DNA of 64,000 bases from Nitrincola sp048264025 (GTDB lineage Bacteria > Pseudomonadota > Gammaproteobacteria > Pseudomonadales > Balneatricaceae). The stretch spans positions 1-64,000 of the forward strand of contig NZ_JBLXDN010000006.1 in NCBI RefSeq assembly GCF_048264025.1, written 5' to 3'. The notes under the pieces were generated by a model. That model saw only the letters and a list, made by a program, of their open reading frames with translations, was not told the DNA's origin and did not search any database. The translations under genes and the position numbers were made by a program. This document shows, one piece after another, positions 16,809-26,015 of the stretch (position 1 is its first letter; the number at the start of each line of letters is the position of its first letter).

Positions 16809-17729
16809 ATGAATAGTTTTTTCGATCCGGTAGGCTTGATGTCCGATACGGTCAATGAGTCTACAGAAGACCGGCAACTGCTCCGGGATAAGCTCGGACT
16901 AAACCCATTCCTGGCACAACGTGAAGTGCTGGTATTGGGTGACCAGGAATTACATTGCGAACTCTACAGTCACAGTAAAACGGCACCAATAATCATTTTT
17001 CTGCCAGGTATAGGTACTTATTGTGAGCTGTACGCTGAGTTACTGGCTGGAATCAGTGCTCGGGGCTTCAATGTGGTGGGTATTGATTTGCGCGGCCATG
17101 GCTACTCTGGTGGCAGTCGCGGTGATTATCGCGTTGAGCAAGTTATGGAAGATATGAAACTGGTGGTCGATAGCCTGACACAGCGTTTCACCGGCCCAGT
17201 GGGTGTCTATGGCTACTCTATAGGTGGTTTGCTTGCGGTAGCCTTTGCTGAGCGAGATGCACGGGTTAAATCCGTGTTGTGCGGTACCTTACTGGTAACG
17301 GAGATCGCACCAGACCTGATTCATCAGTTTGGTTGGAGTATGACCTGGGGTAGTGCCATATTCTTCCCGCAGTTGAAAGTGCCGATGAAAAGCTTTATTG
17401 ATTATGAGCAGCTGTTGGAAGGCCATCCAGCGGCGACTGAAATCAGTCAGGATCCGCGTATCGTTTATGACTATCCGCTGGGTACGCTGGCCAGTTTGTT
17501 CACTCATAGCAGTGGCACCATGAATAAACGTTATGACTTTAACGCCGCGATTATCCATGGTGAACATGATGAGGTCTTGCCGCTACAATACTCCAAGCAG
17601 GTCGTGGCAGCTATGACGCACCCGTTTGAGTTGATTGAGCTCAAGGGCGAAGGACACATGATTCCCTGGGATAACCCCAGCAGGTTGGTGACTGAAGTTA
17701 GTGACTGGTTTGTACGTTCGCTGACATAA
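16809..17729 (+). CDS. alpha/beta hydrolase, lysophospholipase/monoacylglycerol lipase-like
   Basis: 306 residues with the alpha/beta-hydrolase triad: nucleophile in GYSIGG near residue 140, acid in HGEHDEVLP and His in GEGHMIPW near the C-terminus; GIDLRGHGYSGG is the oxyanion-side motif seen in lysophospholipases. No signal peptide, so cytoplasmic. I chose ATG 16809, ten bases after AGGTG; GTG 16797 is possible. It lies just before the PAP2-glycosyltransferase pair, separated by a possible Pho box, so a shared role in lipid turnover is possible but unproven. Confidence 0.8.
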   Translation: MNSFFDPVGLMSDTVNESTEDRQLLRDKLGLNPFLAQREVLVLGDQELHCELYSHSKTAPIIIFLPGIGTYCELYAELLAGISARGFNVVGIDLRGHGYSGGSRGDYRVEQVMEDMKLVVDSLTQRFTGPVGVYGYSIGGLLAVAFAERDARVKSVLCGTLLVTEIAPDLIHQFGWSMTWGSAIFFPQLKVPMKSFIDYEQLLEGHPAATEISQDPRIVYDYPLGTLASLFTHSSGTMNKRYDFNAAIIHGEHDEVLPLQYSKQVVAAMTHPFELIELKGEGHMIPWDNPSRLVTEVSDWFVRSLT

Positions 17730-17731
17730 AA

Positions 17732-17760
17732 CCGTCATCTGTTATTCATCTGTATGTCAC
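17732..17760 (+). promoter_or_regulatory. candidate Pho box before the PAP2-glycosyltransferase operon
   Basis: Three 7-base units (CCGTCAT, TATTCAT, ATGTCAC) recur at exact 11-base spacing with CTGT between them, resembling PhoB direct repeats (CTGTCAT). A -10-like CATAAT follows at 17772-17777, at the distance expected for a PhoB-activated promoter. The middle unit is a weak match. Confidence 0.4.
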
Positions 17761-17808
17761 TTTTACAACGGCATAATGCCATCATGCAATTCAAAGCAGG
17801 ATGGCAGC

Positions 17809-18339
17809 ATGCAAAATGCACTGGAAAAGCTCAGTGCCGCTGATACCCGAATCTTTTTCTGGTTCAGTGGCTATAGAATATTCCGGCCGGTTGAATACGC
17901 CAGTCGCTGGGTATCGCGTTGTGGTGATGGCTATCTTTATGGCCTGGCTGGCATACTGCTATTGTTATTGGAGCCTCTGCAGGGGCGGCATTTTTTTGCA
18001 GCAGGGGCGTGGGCTTTTGCGCTTGAACTGCCTCTGTATTTGTTATTGAAAAACACTATTCAGCGTGACCGTCCCTGTCATGCGCTGTCACAAATCGAAG
18101 CGTTGATAAAGCCCTCGGACAGGTTCAGTTTTCCATCCGGCCATGCCGCCGCAGCCTTTTTGTTTGCGACGGTGGTCTCAGCTTTTTATCCACAAGCCGC
18201 CGTGATTATGTATCTGTTGGCAGGTATTGTCGGGCTGTCTCGGGTCCTGTTAGGTGTGCATTACCCAGCCGATATTTTGGCAGGCGCATTGCTTGGTTAT
18301 GTATCGGCAGAGTTGGTGCTGGTGTTTCTGGGTCATTAA
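17809..18339 (+). CDS. PAP2-family membrane phosphatase
   Basis: 176 residues, about six membrane segments, with the three PAP2 motifs complete: KNTIQRDRP (KX6RP), FPSGHAAA (PSGH) and SRVLLGVHYPADIL (SRX5HX3D). Such enzymes dephosphorylate phosphatidic acid, undecaprenyl pyrophosphate or phosphatidylglycerol phosphate. ATG 17809 is preceded by AGGATGG; an upstream ATG at 17776 is also in frame. It is followed three bases later by a glycosyltransferase gene, which suggests that its product (for example diacylglycerol) is the acceptor for that enzyme. Confidence 0.85.
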   Translation: MQNALEKLSAADTRIFFWFSGYRIFRPVEYASRWVSRCGDGYLYGLAGILLLLLEPLQGRHFFAAGAWAFALELPLYLLLKNTIQRDRPCHALSQIEALIKPSDRFSFPSGHAAAAFLFATVVSAFYPQAAVIMYLLAGIVGLSRVLLGVHYPADILAGALLGYVSAELVLVFLGH

Positions 18340-18342
18340 TTA

Positions 18343-19386
18343 ATGCGGATACTCTATGCGGTACAGGCAACTGGTAACGGGCATATCACCCGTGCCAGGG
18401 CCATGCTGCCTGCTTTGCAGCAAGCGGGAATTTCAGTTGATTTTTTGTTTAGTGGCCGTCCACGTGAGCAGCTGTTTGATATGCAATGCTTTGGTGACTT
18501 TCGGCACTATCAGGGTTTTACCTTTAAGACTGAAGCGGGTAGTGTCAAGCGCTGGCAAACGCTCAAGGCGGCGGGTGTTACGCAATTTTTTGCAGACGTC
18601 CGTTCTATTGATTTAAGTGGCTATGATCTGCTGTTAAATGACTTTGAGCCAGTGACGGCCTGGGCAGCCAAGCGGCAGAAACTCCCTAGCCTCGGGTTGG
18701 CCCATCAATATGCCTTGCGCTATCGTTTGCCTGGTACACGCAAGGCTTTCTGGCTTAAACGGGCAATAGACACCTTTACCCCGCTGGATCGCTGCCTTGG
18801 AGTGCATTGGCAGGCGTTTGATCAACCCATACTGCCCCCCTTGCTGGCGCTGAATGCAATCCCCCCGACGCCATCTGACGATCAGCAGCCGTTTGTATTG
18901 GTCTACTTGCCCTTTGAAGTGACGGATCAGGTGGTGCACTGGTTGCAGTCAATGCCTGGTAGCAGGTTTATGCTGTATGCCGATGTGCCTGACGTCGCTT
19001 ACCTGAAAAATGTTATTCTCAGGCCGCTCAGTCGCGAAACTTTTCCTCGGGACTTGCATCAAAGCCATGGCGTTATCTGTAACACCGGCTTTGGTTTGTG
19101 CAGTGAGGCCCTGATGCTGGGGAAAAAAATCCTCACTAAACCCTTGTCGGGTCAGATTGAGCAATACTCGAATGCCTGTATACTGGAGCAGATGCAGCGA
19201 GCTACGGTGATGCAAGCCTTTGATGAAAAGTTGGCTTTGAGTTGGCTGGAGCAGCCCAATGTGGCGCCTGTGGTGTATCCTGATGTTGCGCAGCACCTGG
19301 CCAGATGGTTAAAGTCTGGTACAGACTTACAAGGTACACAGCTGGTAGCTCGGGTGTGGCAGGAAGTGAGTCAGCGTTCAGTATAA
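18343..19386 (+). CDS. glycosyltransferase, MJ1255/VC2487 family
   Basis: 347 residues with a GT-B-like layout. The N-terminal Rossmann start MRILYAVQATGNGHITRA includes the GNGH motif of this family, and the C-terminal half has GVICNTGFGLCSEALMLGKK, which fits a nucleotide-sugar site related to UDP-glycosyltransferases and MurG-like enzymes. No signal or membrane segment. It starts three bases after the PAP2 gene and ends before a strong terminator, so the two form a short operon. The acceptor is unknown; a lipid is plausible given the partner. Confidence 0.8.
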   Translation: MRILYAVQATGNGHITRARAMLPALQQAGISVDFLFSGRPREQLFDMQCFGDFRHYQGFTFKTEAGSVKRWQTLKAAGVTQFFADVRSIDLSGYDLLLNDFEPVTAWAAKRQKLPSLGLAHQYALRYRLPGTRKAFWLKRAIDTFTPLDRCLGVHWQAFDQPILPPLLALNAIPPTPSDDQQPFVLVYLPFEVTDQVVHWLQSMPGSRFMLYADVPDVAYLKNVILRPLSRETFPRDLHQSHGVICNTGFGLCSEALMLGKKILTKPLSGQIEQYSNACILEQMQRATVMQAFDEKLALSWLEQPNVAPVVYPDVAQHLARWLKSGTDLQGTQLVARVWQEVSQRSV

Positions 19387-19433
19387 AGCTGAAGAAATTT
19401 CTATAATGTACTGATTTAAAAGCCTGAAAAGGT

Positions 19434-19470
19434 AAAGGGGGCGCATTATCCGTAATGCGCCCCCTTTATT
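19434..19470 (+). terminator. intrinsic terminator after the glycosyltransferase gene
   Basis: A perfect 14-pair stem (19434-19447 with 19454-19467) with a 6-base loop, followed by ATT. The 5' arm AAAGGGGGCG and 3' arm CGCCCCCTTT allow termination in both directions. Confidence 0.85.
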
Positions 19471-19672
19471 GGCGGTCCTTATCCGTGCGATCCCGAACAT
19501 CATGTTCTTGCTATCCCGGCATCCCTGGTCGCTTTGCTTGCCATCCGTATATTCAGTCCATGAACAGGAGATCCATGGGGCTTATTATGCCAGTCATACA
19601 GAAAGTTGATATAGGAGTTTTTCCTAAAAATCAGTTTTTTTGAAAAAATCTCTATTTTGTCACTTGGGGTTT

Positions 19673-19690
19673 TTGTCATACTCCTGTCAT
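19673..19690 (+). promoter_or_regulatory. Pho box before hemB-ppk1
   Basis: TTGTCATACTCCTGTCAT matches the 18-base PhoB site CTGTCATAWAWCTGTCAY in both 7-base repeats (one mismatch in the first). A further half-site TTGTCAC lies at 19657-19663, and a -10-like CAATAT at 19703-19708 follows at suitable distance. Polyphosphate kinase is a known PhoB target in several bacteria, which supports the call. The rest of the 19387-19729 spacer holds the preceding terminator and no gene. Confidence 0.65.
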
Positions 19691-19729
19691 GTTTTATTCG
19701 TTCAATATCTATCTTCAAAGGAGCCTAAC

Positions 19730-20737
19730 GTGGGATTTAATAACAGCCAGCGCTACTATCCGGAAACTCGCATGCGTCGTATGCGTGTGGATGATTTTTC
19801 CAGGCGTCTGATGCGTGAGAACAGGCTGACACCGGATGACTTGATCTATCCGGCTTTTGTTATCGAAGGACAGGGTGAACGTGAAGCGGTTGCTTCCATG
19901 CCGGGGGTCGAGCGGCTGAGCATTGATCTGATGGTGAAGCAGGCGCGTGAGTTAGTCGATTTGGGTATTCCTGCCATTGCCTTGTTTCCGGTAACCCCGC
20001 TGTCGGTGAAAACTGAGCTGGCTGAAGAGGCTTTTAATCCAGATGGTCTGGCCCAGCGTGCTGTACGTGCGATCAAGGATGCCTGCCCCTCATTGGGAGT
20101 GATCACTGATGTGGCATTGGATCCGTTCACGACACATGGGCAGGATGGCATCATTGATGAATCCGGGTATGTGCTGAATGATCGCACCGTAGAAACCTTG
20201 GTGGCACAGGCGTTGTCTCATGTAGAGGCTGGTGCTGATATCGTTGCGCCCAGTGATATGATGGATGGGCGCATAGGTTATATTCGCGCTACACTGGAAG
20301 AGCAAGGCCATGTAAATGCGCGCATCATGTCCTACGCTGCCAAGTATGCCAGTGCCTACTACGGCCCTTTCCGTGATGCTGTAGGATCGGCGGCTAATTT
20401 GGGTAAAGGCAATAAATTTAATTACCAGATGGATCCAGCCAACAGTGATGAAGCCCTGCATGAAGTGGCACTGGACCTGGCTGAAGGCGCCGACATGGTA
20501 ATGGTTAAGCCCGGCATGCCCTATCTGGATATCGTGCGGCGGGTGAAGGATGAATTAAAAGTGCCGGTATTTGCTTATCAGGTGAGTGGTGAATATGCGA
20601 TGCATATGGCTGCCTTTCAGAATGGCTGGCTGGATGAACAGAGTGTGATGCTGGAGTCACTATTAGCGTTCAAGCGCGCTGGTGCGGATGGCATACTGAC
20701 CTATTTTGCGGTTAAAGCAGCGCGTGCGCTGAACTGA
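19730..20737 (+). CDS. hemB: delta-aminolevulinic acid dehydratase (porphobilinogen synthase)
   Basis: Condenses two 5-aminolevulinates to porphobilinogen in heme synthesis. 335 residues, with the Schiff-base lysines in MSYAAKYASAYYGPFRDA and MVKPGMPYLD. The metal loop reads DVALDPFTTHGQDG with no cysteine triad, so this is the magnesium-dependent, zinc-free type seen in pseudomonads. I chose GTG 19730 because AAAGGAG lies just before it; a longer frame from 19640 runs through the promoter and Pho box. It is followed by ppk1 after 10 bases. Confidence 0.95.
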   Translation: MGFNNSQRYYPETRMRRMRVDDFSRRLMRENRLTPDDLIYPAFVIEGQGEREAVASMPGVERLSIDLMVKQARELVDLGIPAIALFPVTPLSVKTELAEEAFNPDGLAQRAVRAIKDACPSLGVITDVALDPFTTHGQDGIIDESGYVLNDRTVETLVAQALSHVEAGADIVAPSDMMDGRIGYIRATLEEQGHVNARIMSYAAKYASAYYGPFRDAVGSAANLGKGNKFNYQMDPANSDEALHEVALDLAEGADMVMVKPGMPYLDIVRRVKDELKVPVFAYQVSGEYAMHMAAFQNGWLDEQSVMLESLLAFKRAGADGILTYFAVKAARALN

Positions 20738-20747
20738 GGAGTTAAGA

Positions 20748-22916
20748 ATGAACGAAATGAGCATCGATCAGGCTGAAGTGGAAGCCACTGCGGCGGCCGC
20801 TTTATTGGAGAGTCGGGAGATTTTACCGACGATTGAGCCGATCGAAGAGGTGCCTGTTGATCTGAAGGCATCGGAGCTGTATATCAACCGCGAGCTGAGC
20901 CACCTGCAGTTTAATGTTCGGGTGCTGGAGCAGGCGTTGGATGAAGGCTACCCGTTACTTGAACGTCTGATGTTTCTGCTCATTTTTTCCAGTAACCTGG
21001 ATGAGTTCTTTGAAATACGTGTTGCTGAGCAACTGCGACAGCTCAAGTATGGGCGTGAAGATGTTGGCCCGGATGCGATGTATCCACAGAAAGTACTGGA
21101 GAAAATTCGCGAAATCTGTGAAATCAATGTCGACCGTCAGTATAAAATTCTGAATGAAATTATGTTTCCGGCTCTGGAAGCACAAGGGGTGCGTTTTCTG
21201 CGCCGGGGCAATTGGGATACTGAGCAGCGTCGCTGGGTCAAAGAGTATTTTGAAGAAAAAATCCTGCCGGTCATCAGTCCAATCGGGCTGGACCCATCAC
21301 ACCCTTTTCCTCGACTGGTCAACAAAAGTTTAAACTTCATTGTGCAGTTGGAAGGAAAGGATGCCTTTGGGCGTGAAACCGGGTTGGCGATTATTCCTGC
21401 CCCTCGTTCCCTGCCACGGCTGATACGTCTACCCGATGAGCTGTGTGAACCGGGCGATAATCTGATTTTTCTGTCCTCTGTTATCCATGAATTTGCCGAT
21501 GATCTGTTTCCAGGGATGAAAGTGCGTGGCTGTTATCAGTTCCGTATTACCCGTAATGCCGACCTGAGCTTTGATGTTGAAGAGATAGAGGATCTGGCTC
21601 GTACCTTGCGTGGCGAGCTGCACTCGCGCAAATACGGTGATGCGGTCAGACTTGAGGTAGATCAGCGTTCCCCGGAAGAGCTGATCAGTGTGTTGATGGC
21701 TGAGTTCAAGCTGGAGGAAAACCAGGTCTATCGGGTCAATGGGCCGGTAAACTTGAATCGCCTGATGGCCGTACGTGATCTGGTGGATCATCCCAACCTG
21801 CGCTGGAAACCCTTTACTCCGGGTGTGCCGGGTAAGCTGAAAACGGAAAAAGATGTGTTTGCCATTTTGCGTCGCAATGATCAGTTGCTGATGCACCCCT
21901 TCCAGTCCTTTACTCCGGTGATTGATTTGTTGCGCCAGGCGGCTAAAGACCCGGATGTTATTGCGATCAAACAAACCCTTTACCGTACTGGGGTGAAATC
22001 TGACATAGTCAATTCTCTGGTGGAGGCCGCCCGTAACGGTAAGGAAGTCACTGTGGTGATCGAGCTTCGGGCCCGATTTGATGAAGAAAGCAACCTGCAG
22101 TTGGCAAGCCGCCTGCAGGAAGCTGGCTGTCTGGTGGTATACGGTGTGGTGGGATATAAAACCCATGCCAAGATGATGCTCATCATCCGCAGGGAGGGTA
22201 ATAACCTGGTACGTTACTGTCATCTGGGGACGGGTAATTACCACTCAGGCACCGCACGCTTGTATACCGACTACAGCTATATGACCAGTGATAAAGATGT
22301 TGGCGAAGATGTTCATAAGGTGTTTCAGCAGTTAACCGGTATGGGCAAAATCCAGAAGCTGAAAAAGCTTTTCAATGCACCCTTCACTCTGCATGCGCGG
22401 ATGCTGGAGCTAATGCAGAATGAGATACGTAGCGTGCAGGCGGGTAAGGAAGGCCATATCATCATCAAGGTGAATGGTCTGACTGAGCCGAAGCTGATTC
22501 GAGGCCTGTACGAGGCCTCACAAGCCGGAGTGAAAATCGATCTGATTATTCGGGGTATGTGTCGACTGCGCCCTGGCTTGCCGGAGATTTCGGATAATAT
22601 TCGGGTACGTTCCATTATCGGGCGTTTCCTTGAGCATACCCGGGTTTACTATTTTGCCAATGGTGGGGATCCTCTGGTGTACTGCAGCAGTGCAGACTGG
22701 ATGGAACGCAATATGCTCAACCGGGTTGAAACCGGCTTCCAGTTGACTGGCAAGAATGCTGAGCGTATCGTGCGGGAACTGGAATATTATATGCGTGATA
22801 ACTGTCAGAGTTGGGAGTTACACTCAGATGGCAGCTATACGTTACTGCAGCCACAGGAAGGTGAAGAGCGCTTCAGTGCTCAGCAGGTGTTGCTGGAAGA
22901 GTTTGCCAAGGTCTGA
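20748..22916 (+). CDS. ppk1: polyphosphate kinase 1
   Basis: Makes inorganic polyphosphate from ATP through a phosphohistidine. 722 residues: N domain with YINRELSHLQFN, then the catalytic half with THAKMMLI (autophosphorylated His region) and YCHLGTGNYHSGTARLYTD. The start ATG 20748 follows GAGGAG, 10 bases after hemB, so the Pho box upstream of hemB probably drives both. Confidence 0.96.
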   Translation: MNEMSIDQAEVEATAAAALLESREILPTIEPIEEVPVDLKASELYINRELSHLQFNVRVLEQALDEGYPLLERLMFLLIFSSNLDEFFEIRVAEQLRQLKYGREDVGPDAMYPQKVLEKIREICEINVDRQYKILNEIMFPALEAQGVRFLRRGNWDTEQRRWVKEYFEEKILPVISPIGLDPSHPFPRLVNKSLNFIVQLEGKDAFGRETGLAIIPAPRSLPRLIRLPDELCEPGDNLIFLSSVIHEFADDLFPGMKVRGCYQFRITRNADLSFDVEEIEDLARTLRGELHSRKYGDAVRLEVDQRSPEELISVLMAEFKLEENQVYRVNGPVNLNRLMAVRDLVDHPNLRWKPFTPGVPGKLKTEKDVFAILRRNDQLLMHPFQSFTPVIDLLRQAAKDPDVIAIKQTLYRTGVKSDIVNSLVEAARNGKEVTVVIELRARFDEESNLQLASRLQEAGCLVVYGVVGYKTHAKMMLIIRREGNNLVRYCHLGTGNYHSGTARLYTDYSYMTSDKDVGEDVHKVFQQLTGMGKIQKLKKLFNAPFTLHARMLELMQNEIRSVQAGKEGHIIIKVNGLTEPKLIRGLYEASQAGVKIDLIIRGMCRLRPGLPEISDNIRVRSIIGRFLEHTRVYYFANGGDPLVYCSSADWMERNMLNRVETGFQLTGKNAERIVRELEYYMRDNCQSWELHSDGSYTLLQPQEGEERFSAQQVLLEEFAKV

Positions 22917-22994
22917 TATTCCGGTATTGCTCGGTATCGGCTGCAGCGGGTGAATCAGGCAGAACCCGTCTACCTCAACATCTAAGGAAACTGC

Positions 22995-23909
22995 ATGACA
23001 CTCACAGAGTTACGTTACATCGTTACCCTGGCTCAAGAACAACATTTTGGTCATGCAGCGGAACGTTGTTTCGTGTCTCAACCTACTCTGTCTATTGCAG
23101 TAAAAAAGCTGGAAGACGAGTTGGGTGTGGCGCTGTTTGAGCGCAGTAAAAGCGCTGTACGGGTCACGCCGGTAGGCGAAAAAGTAGTGCGTCAGGCGCA
23201 AACTGTGCTGGAGCAGGCTGAGGCCATCCGCGAGATGGCCAAAGCAGGCAAGGATCAACTGGCCAGCCCGCTTCGTGTGGGTGCTATTTTTACCATCGGT
23301 CCTTACCTGTTTCCGTCGTTGATTCCGCATGTGCAGCAGTTGGCACCACAGATGCCGCTCTACATCGAAGAAAATATGACTGAAACCCTGCGCGGAAAAA
23401 TCCGTAATGGTGAGCTGGATGCGATTATCATCGCCTTGCCTTTCAATGAACCCGATGTGCTGACACGACCCGTCTATGAAGAGCCTTTCCAGATGGTACT
23501 GCCGAAAGGGCATGCGCTAAGCAAACAAAAAAGCATCAGTCCCTCGGCCATTGGTGAATTACGTATGTTGTTATTGGGCGAGGGACATTGTTTCCGGGAT
23601 CAGGTGTTGGAAGCTTGTCCTACCCTCAATCAGTCTTTCCACAATCAGCACACCGTCACCGAAGGCAGTTCGCTGGAAACCATCCGTATGATGGTTGCTT
23701 CGGGACTGGGCTGCAGTGTATTGCCGCAATCGGCGATAGAAGGACATCCATCCAGCAAGCTGGTTGAAGTCCGTCCCTTTACCGACCCGAAACCCAAGCG
23801 TACTGTCGCTATTGCTTGGCGTGCCAGCTTCCCTCGACCACAAGCGATTGAAATACTGGTGCAGGCTGTAAACCGTTGTCAGGTTCGGGCGCCGCTAGTG
23901 GAGGTCTGA
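22995..23909 (+). CDS. oxyR: LysR-type hydrogen peroxide sensor OxyR
   Basis: 304 residues: N-terminal winged helix (LRYIVTLAQEQHFGHAAERCFVSQ, TLSIAVKKLE) and a substrate-binding-like sensor domain. The peroxide-reactive cysteines are at positions 199 and 208 in GEGHCFRDQVLEAC, the same numbering as the well-studied OxyR. It activates antioxidant genes when oxidised. The stop overlaps the recG start by one base (TGATG), an oxyR-recG order common in related bacteria. Confidence 0.96.
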   Translation: MTLTELRYIVTLAQEQHFGHAAERCFVSQPTLSIAVKKLEDELGVALFERSKSAVRVTPVGEKVVRQAQTVLEQAEAIREMAKAGKDQLASPLRVGAIFTIGPYLFPSLIPHVQQLAPQMPLYIEENMTETLRGKIRNGELDAIIIALPFNEPDVLTRPVYEEPFQMVLPKGHALSKQKSISPSAIGELRMLLLGEGHCFRDQVLEACPTLNQSFHNQHTVTEGSSLETIRMMVASGLGCSVLPQSAIEGHPSSKLVEVRPFTDPKPKRTVAIAWRASFPRPQAIEILVQAVNRCQVRAPLVEV

Positions 23910-25978
23910 TGCCAGGGAAGCCGGTCAGGGAACTCAAAGGGGTCGGGACAGCTCTGGAACTTAAGCTGACCAAATTGGGTATTCTGACGCTGCAGGATTT
24001 ACTCTTTCACCTGCCGATACGCTACCAGAATCGTACTCACATACGTCCAATGGGCACACTGCAACCAGGCGATGAAGGGGTTGTTGAAGGCGAGTTGCGC
24101 TTGGTTGATGTGGTTACTGGCCGTCGCCGTAGTCTGTTGTGCCGTTTGCAGGATGGTACTGGGCAACTCACACTGCGCTTTTTTCACTTCAGTGCCGGGC
24201 AGAAAAATGCCTTAAAACCCGGTGTGCGGATGCGTGCCTTTGGTGAAGTGCGTCCCGGTAGTGCCGGACTGGAAATGATTCATCCGGAATATCAGCTGCT
24301 AGCCTCTAGCCAAACACCACCACTTCCTGAGCAGGCGTTGACTCCGGTTTATCCGCTGACCGAAGGGCTTACTCAGCCGCGCTTACGCAATCTCATAGAG
24401 CAGGCTCTGGAGCAGCTCAATCAGGCGGAGCTGCCAGATTTTTTGCCGCCTGAAATACGTCGCTCAAGTGCGTTGCCTGAACTGAATCAGGCACTGCGCT
24501 ATTTGCACCACCCGCCCCCAGAGGCTGACCAGCAGGCTTTACTGGAGGGGCGTCATCCTGCTCAGCGTCGCTTGGCGTTGGAAGAGTTATTAGCGCATCA
24601 TTTATCACTTATCCGTGTTCGTCAGCGTATACAGCATCAGGGCGGTTGGCCTTTGCCTCCAGCCAAGGAGTTGGAGCCAGCTTTTTTACAACGTCTACCC
24701 TTCGCGTTAACGGACGCTCAACAACGCGTCATCGCTGAAATTGCTCAGGATCTGTCTACGGATGTACCGATGCTGCGTTTGGTTCAGGGCGATGTTGGTT
24801 CAGGTAAGACGCTGGTGGCCGCTCTGGCGGCGGTACAAGCCATAGCCGCCGGTTATCAGGCCGCGATCATGGCACCCACTGAAATCCTGGCCGAGCAGCA
24901 TTATATTGCCTTCAGTCAGTGGTTCGAACCTTTGGGTATACAGGTGGCCTGGCTGGCCGGTAAGGTGAAAGGCAAGCAGCGTAGTCAGCAGTTGGAGTCG
25001 ATCTCGCTGGGTACGGCGGCACTGGTAGTCGGCACCCATGCGCTATTTCAGGACGACGTGAAGTTTGCCCGGCTGGCACTGGTGGTAATCGATGAGCAGC
25101 ATCGTTTTGGCGTGCACCAGCGTCTGAGCCTGCGTGAAAAGGGCCGGGATGGCATCCGGGTACCACATCAATTGATTATGACCGCTACACCTATCCCACG
25201 AACCCTAACGATGAGTGCCTATGCCGATCTGGATTGTTCGGTAATCGATGAATTACCGCCAGGCCGTACACCGGTGAATACCCGGGTTATTTCTGATACA
25301 CGACGCGATGAGGTGGTGGCAAGGGTGCGCGAAGCCTGTGCTCAGGGGCGGCAAGCCTACTGGGTCTGTACCCTGATTGAAGAATCAGAAGTGCTGGAGT
25401 GTCAGGCCGCTGAAGTCACGGCTGAGCAGTTGGCACTGCAATTACCGGAGTTGCGTATCGGTTTAGTGCATGGTCGGATGAAGGCGACGGAGAAAGCCGC
25501 TGTTATGGCGGCATTCAAGGCGGCTGAACTGGATCTTCTGGTGGCTACGACGGTGATTGAAGTGGGGGTGGATGTTCCCAATGCCAGCTTGATGATTATT
25601 GAAAATCCGGAGCGTCTCGGGCTGGCGCAGTTGCACCAGTTGCGTGGTCGAGTGGGGCGAGGTTCGATCGAGAGCTTCTGTGTGCTTATGTACCATGCGC
25701 CCTTATCGCGACAGGGGCGTGAGCGTTTGCAGGTGATGCGGGAAACGACCGACGGATTCCGTATCGCTGAAAAAGACCTGGAGCTGCGCGGTCCAGGCGA
25801 AGTGCTGGGCACTCGGCAGACAGGGATGATGCAGTTTCGCATCGCTGATCTCGAACGGGATGCTGACCTGCTGCCTCAGGTTAAAATCCTGGCAGCGAAT
25901 CTGCGCGATCATCCGCAGGTGATAGACGCATTGATTCTGCGCTGGATGGGCAGCAGTGAAACCTATGCTCAGGTATAA
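23909..25978 (+). CDS. recG: ATP-dependent DNA helicase RecG
   Basis: Remodels stalled forks and branched DNA. 689 residues: N-terminal OB wedge domain, then superfamily-2 helicase motifs GDVGSGKT (I), MAPTEILAEQH (Ia), DEQHRFG (II, DEQH type), MTATPIPRT (III), VATTVIEVGVDVPNAS (V), and QLRGRVGRG (VI). ATG 23909 shares a base with the oxyR stop; a longer frame from 23876 would sit inside oxyR. Confidence 0.96.
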   Translation: MPGKPVRELKGVGTALELKLTKLGILTLQDLLFHLPIRYQNRTHIRPMGTLQPGDEGVVEGELRLVDVVTGRRRSLLCRLQDGTGQLTLRFFHFSAGQKNALKPGVRMRAFGEVRPGSAGLEMIHPEYQLLASSQTPPLPEQALTPVYPLTEGLTQPRLRNLIEQALEQLNQAELPDFLPPEIRRSSALPELNQALRYLHHPPPEADQQALLEGRHPAQRRLALEELLAHHLSLIRVRQRIQHQGGWPLPPAKELEPAFLQRLPFALTDAQQRVIAEIAQDLSTDVPMLRLVQGDVGSGKTLVAALAAVQAIAAGYQAAIMAPTEILAEQHYIAFSQWFEPLGIQVAWLAGKVKGKQRSQQLESISLGTAALVVGTHALFQDDVKFARLALVVIDEQHRFGVHQRLSLREKGRDGIRVPHQLIMTATPIPRTLTMSAYADLDCSVIDELPPGRTPVNTRVISDTRRDEVVARVREACAQGRQAYWVCTLIEESEVLECQAAEVTAEQLALQLPELRIGLVHGRMKATEKAAVMAAFKAAELDLLVATTVIEVGVDVPNASLMIIENPERLGLAQLHQLRGRVGRGSIESFCVLMYHAPLSRQGRERLQVMRETTDGFRIAEKDLELRGPGEVLGTRQTGMMQFRIADLERDADLLPQVKILAANLRDHPQVIDALILRWMGSSETYAQV

Positions 25979-26015
25979 TTGTGATTTTTGATGAGCGACA
26001 AGGCACGAATTCAGC

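Noticed and set aside
21429..22244. A 271-codon open frame on the minus strand
   Set aside because: It is antisense to the catalytic half of ppk1, whose motifs fix the true frame.
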